Assembly: GCA_905182995.1 (NCBI GenBank)
Contig: CAJJDP010000022.1
Span: 319,488-383,487 of the forward strand
Source of the DNA: Paramecium octaurelia
Taxonomy: Eukaryota; Ciliophora; Oligohymenophorea; Peniculida; Parameciidae
Direction: 5' to 3'
Length of the DNA stretch: 64,000 nt
Positions within the stretch are counted from its first letter, which is position 1. Each line of letters begins with the position of its first letter. Shown here one piece after another: positions 60,958 through 64,000 of this stretch. The notes beneath the pieces are model-generated. The model was not told the DNA's origin. It was given only the letters and a program-made list of their open reading frames with translations, and did no database searches. Position numbers and translations under genes: made by a program.

Positions 60958-62997
60958 ATGAATGTTAATTTAATATGTCCTCAACACAAATAACATGTAA
61001 CATACGCCTGTCTTGATTTAGAATGCCAAGCATTCCCTTTTATGTGTTAAATTTGTTTGAGTGATTAGTCAACCATCTCACAACATACCAAACATAATCA
61101 ATTCTTAATCCCTTATCCACAGTACATTACCTAAATGAGTAAGAACATCCAAAACAATATCAATGAAGCTCATTAATTCAATGATCTCTTTAAACAAGAG
61201 TCTTAGGTCTTATAACAACTATTATCGTCTGATGAACACATCAGTAATATTGAGGCGTAGATATCATAATTAAAGCATCAGATTAATTCTGATATCAAAT
61301 TAACATTGAACTCAATTAGCAAAGAGTTTGACGCACAGAAAGCTGAATTATTCAACAAACTAGATTCTTATCTTTAAATCTAAAAAAGTAACTTATTCAT
61401 CCTAAAAGAACAAATTGAACCCATCCATTTTTTATTGACTAAGTGCAAATATTATACTAATGAGAATAACTTGAAAGTAACATATGTTCAATATCTAGTA
61501 AAAATTACACACTAAGCCAGATTTAGGATCGTAAGTCAAGATTTCAATCAAATAACTCTAATAAAAATAGCCATCAATGTTGAAATTAAACTTTGAGATA
61601 TTCAAAAAATCATAAGAGATGAAAATAAACACCTCCATTTTAAATCAATTATTAAATGAAACCCAAAATTCAATCACCGAATATTTTAATAAGAATCTAT
61701 CCATCCCAACATCAACTCTCTTGGAAATCCCTCCCTCATATAACAATTAGACTCTTACCCCTATCAAAAGCAAGTCCTTAGAATTATGCTATTCTGAAAG
61801 ACCAGTACCAATTGATGATAACAAAACAACAATCAAGTTTATTGATTCTAAAGTACCTATTTCAAACTTACAACCTAATTTGGAAATTCCAAAGTTTAAT
61901 GCACAAGTATTGGATTAAAGAATCATATAAGAATAGAACCAAACAAAAGTAATGTATTAAATAAATCATTTCCTAGAATCATCTAAGTGCTAAATTCAGG
62001 ATTAAGAAAAAGTTGAGTATAGAATTCCAGGTTCAGACAATGGCCCTAGTTAATTATTCTCATGTAGCTCTGGGATTAGTAGATGGAACTGTGAAATTAT
62101 TAGATATGAACACTAGTAAAGTGAGTTTTTATCCAAACACTTACATAAAACACTCAAAACCCATCAATTAATTAGTTGTACTTAAGTAAGATAAAGGAAT
62201 TAGATTGGCATCATTGAGTGATGAAAATTATGCAATAATTTGGACATTAGGTGAAAATTATGTACCTTATCCTGAAAGAAAACTAGTTGGTTTTAAATAA
62301 AAGTTAAATCATATCATGGATTTAGCTGACTCGTCTCATTTTCTTTGTTAAAGTGATACCTTTTTATAAATAATAAATTATCATGATAATAGAATATTGT
62401 GTGACTTTGATTATAAAGGTTAATTAGTAGAGTTTGTGTATTTAAATAAATTTGAGAGATTTGCTACGATTTCACAAGGAAATATTGTGTCTATATATAG
62501 TTTGAAATTGAGTGGGAATTAACAAAATGCTACTTAATTGGTAAATTGCTAATTAGAATCGATTCAACCTGCTATTCCAATTTCTAATATAAGCACTTGT
62601 ATTGGAGTAGACTTTCAAAATGAATTAATTATTTGCTATGGATGTTGGGATGGATAAGTAAGATTGTACAATGTGTTTAAGAACAGTTTACTTGGAGAAC
62701 ATTAGGTATTTAAGGTGATAGATATTATAGTTATTTAATAATAGGATCAAGGAAATGATTATTTTAAAACAAGAAAATTAATTTGTTTTGGTAGTTATTG
62801 CTGAAAATTCAAAATAAATAAAAGGGATTTTGATTAAAAAAAATAAAGTACTTCTATTGGACAAGTATGGAGAACTGCTTGATTGTCCGAGTAAGAATGG
62901 AAGTAATGTGTTGTAGTAAACAGTAGTAAAAAATAAAAACGGAATATTCTTACTAAGTGAAACATAGAAAGATATTGGTTTATATGAATTATGCTGA
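60958..62997 (+). CDS. B-box zinc finger, coiled-coil, WD40-like protein
   Basis: The start is ATG 60958. Residues 6-48 form a B-box-like finger (NLICPQHKQHVTYACLDLEC, then FMCQICLSDQSTISQHTKH). A coiled-coil follows (DEHISNIEAQISQLKHQINS, ISKEFDAQKAELFNKLDSY). After about 62050 the protein reads as WD40-type blades: HVALGLVDGTVKLLDMNTSK, LASLSDENYAIIWTLGENY and LIICYGCWDGQVRLYNVF. A 25-nt intron (GTATTTAAGG...TATAG, near 62705) carries the frame on to GILIKKNKVLLLDKYGELLD and TGA 62995-62997. The product is about 650 residues. B-box plus coiled-coil plus WD repeats suggests a scaffold or TRIM-like regulator. No RING finger is seen. Several further introns in 61500-62050 are inferred only. 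Confidence 0.7.
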
Positions 62998-63021
62998 AAA
63001 TAATAATTATATAAAATAATA

Positions 63022-64000
63022 ATGCAAACTTAACACTTAGAAGAGATAGGAGTGAAAGATCCAATCAAGATAGGAGAGGGCTCATTCGGATAAGTGTATA
63101 AAGGGAATTTAAATGGGTAGGAAGTAGCAGTTAAAGTAAGGATTGTATAGTGATAGCACCAGATAATTCAAAATTCCTTCCTTTCTGAGATATCTATTCT
63201 AGAAAAAATAGATCATCCCAACATAATAAGACTACTAAAGGTAAAATAGTGCTGAATTTAGGAATAAAAATTTGGGAACATGTCTTACTTGGTTATGGAG
63301 TATTGTTCAGGTGGAACACTGAAGGATTATATTTAGAAGAAGCTTTCAGAAGATGAAATAATAGGCATTATGAGATCCTTATTATCAGCAGTGGAGTATT
63401 TGCATGGTCAAGGGATCATTCATCGAGACATCAAACCTGGTATCTAAATATGGTTATTAATTAATAGATAACATTTTAATCAAAAATAAAAATGACTTAT
63501 CTTCCATTAAATTAGCTGATTTCGGGCTAAGTTTCCAATATGATGCAGAGATCCAGTATTATTAAACAGTGTCTCATTAATGTGGTACCTTCATTTTCAT
63601 GGCACCCGAGTAGATCCTCAATATGTCATATAACAAAACTGTAGATACTTGGTCCTGCGGAATTGTTCTTTACATGCTATTACAAAAGAAACACCCATAT
63701 TATCCTAAATTTTCTACAAAGAATTAATTTATATAGAGTTTTCCCAACATTTAATACGATGAACCCAATAATACGTCATCATTAACTAGGGATTTCCTGA
63801 GACGTCTTTTGTGCTATGATCCTCATCGTCGCTACACAGCCTTGTAAGCTCTTTCACATCCATGGATCACAAGACGTCTTCAGGATAGTATCCCTATGGG
63901 TTTGAGAGAATTTGGTATATGCAAGCAATTACAAGAGAAGATGATTCAGTATATCAAAATGATCATGTTCTTCAAATATCTAAAAAGGAGTGGCGAATTG
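63022..64000 (+). CDS. Ser/Thr protein kinase, partial at window end
   Basis: The start is ATG 63022 (MQTQHLEEIGVKDPIKIGEG), 24 bases past the previous stop. The Gly loop is GEGSFGQVY and the lysine is QEVAVK. Introns: GTAAGGATTGTATAGTGATAG (21 nt), GTAAAATAGTGCTGAATTTAG (21 nt) and GTATCTAAAT...TAATAG (28 nt, inside KP|DN). The catalytic loop is IIHRDIKPDNIL, the metal motif SIKLADFGLSFQ, the activation end CGTFIFMAPEQIL, then VDTWSCGIVLYMLL and the terminal Arg in LLCYDPHRRYTA. All catalytic residues are intact. It resembles CaMK/NEK-type kinases, but subfamily is not certain. The frame is still open at the window end, so the C-terminal part is missing. Confidence 0.85.

Overview
The window is AT-rich and gene-dense and comes from a ciliate nuclear genome, most likely Paramecium or a close relative. 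Long reading frames are full of in-frame TAA and TAG, used as glutamine, and close only at TGA. Genes are cut by very short GT...AG introns (mostly 21-27 nt, for example 1284-1305, 1663-1687, 1792-1814, 42208-42233). Coordinates below are CDS extents from start codon to TGA, introns included. With TGA as the only stop, opposite strands also stay open for long stretches, so frames were chosen by protein likeness and intron fit.

Region 1 (1-11.3 kb): an assembly seam at the single N at 656 repeats part of one gene. Then come small coiled-coil and hypothetical genes (+), a pseudokinase (-), a two-domain thioredoxin-fold protein with a zinc-binding tail (-), and a small Thr-rich membrane protein (-).

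Region 2 (11.3-27.4 kb): mostly minus-strand, closely packed recognisable genes: cytosolic carboxypeptidase (tubulin deglutamylase family), a MYND-finger/Aurora-like kinase, a degenerate hybrid histidine kinase, arginyl-tRNA-protein transferase ATE1, a TTLL-type tubulin glutamylase, a kynurenine/glutamine-K type aminotransferase and a half-size ABC transporter. Arginylation, glutamylation and deglutamylation enzymes thus lie within about 13 kb.

Region 3 (27.5-57.3 kb): two giant paralogous surface-type genes (signal peptide, Cys-rich region, long repetitive ectodomain, C-terminal multi-pass membrane region) lie head to head, 27537-37060 (-) and 48921-57318 (+). Between them are a relic vWA fragment, two small divergent genes and four vWA genes. 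The last three vWA genes and the 3' half of the first form a near-perfect 2573/2574-bp tandem array, and each array spacer carries a small minus-strand gene. A second seam (N at 31488) duplicates 1286 bp of the minus-strand giant gene.

Region 4 (57.3-64 kb): a coiled-coil gene (-), a broken DEAD-box helicase fragment, an Rxt3-like gene (+), a small coiled-coil gene (-), a B-box/coiled-coil/WD40-like gene (+) and the start of an active-looking Ser/Thr kinase running off the window. I saw no tRNA, rRNA, CRISPR array, telomere repeat or viral element.
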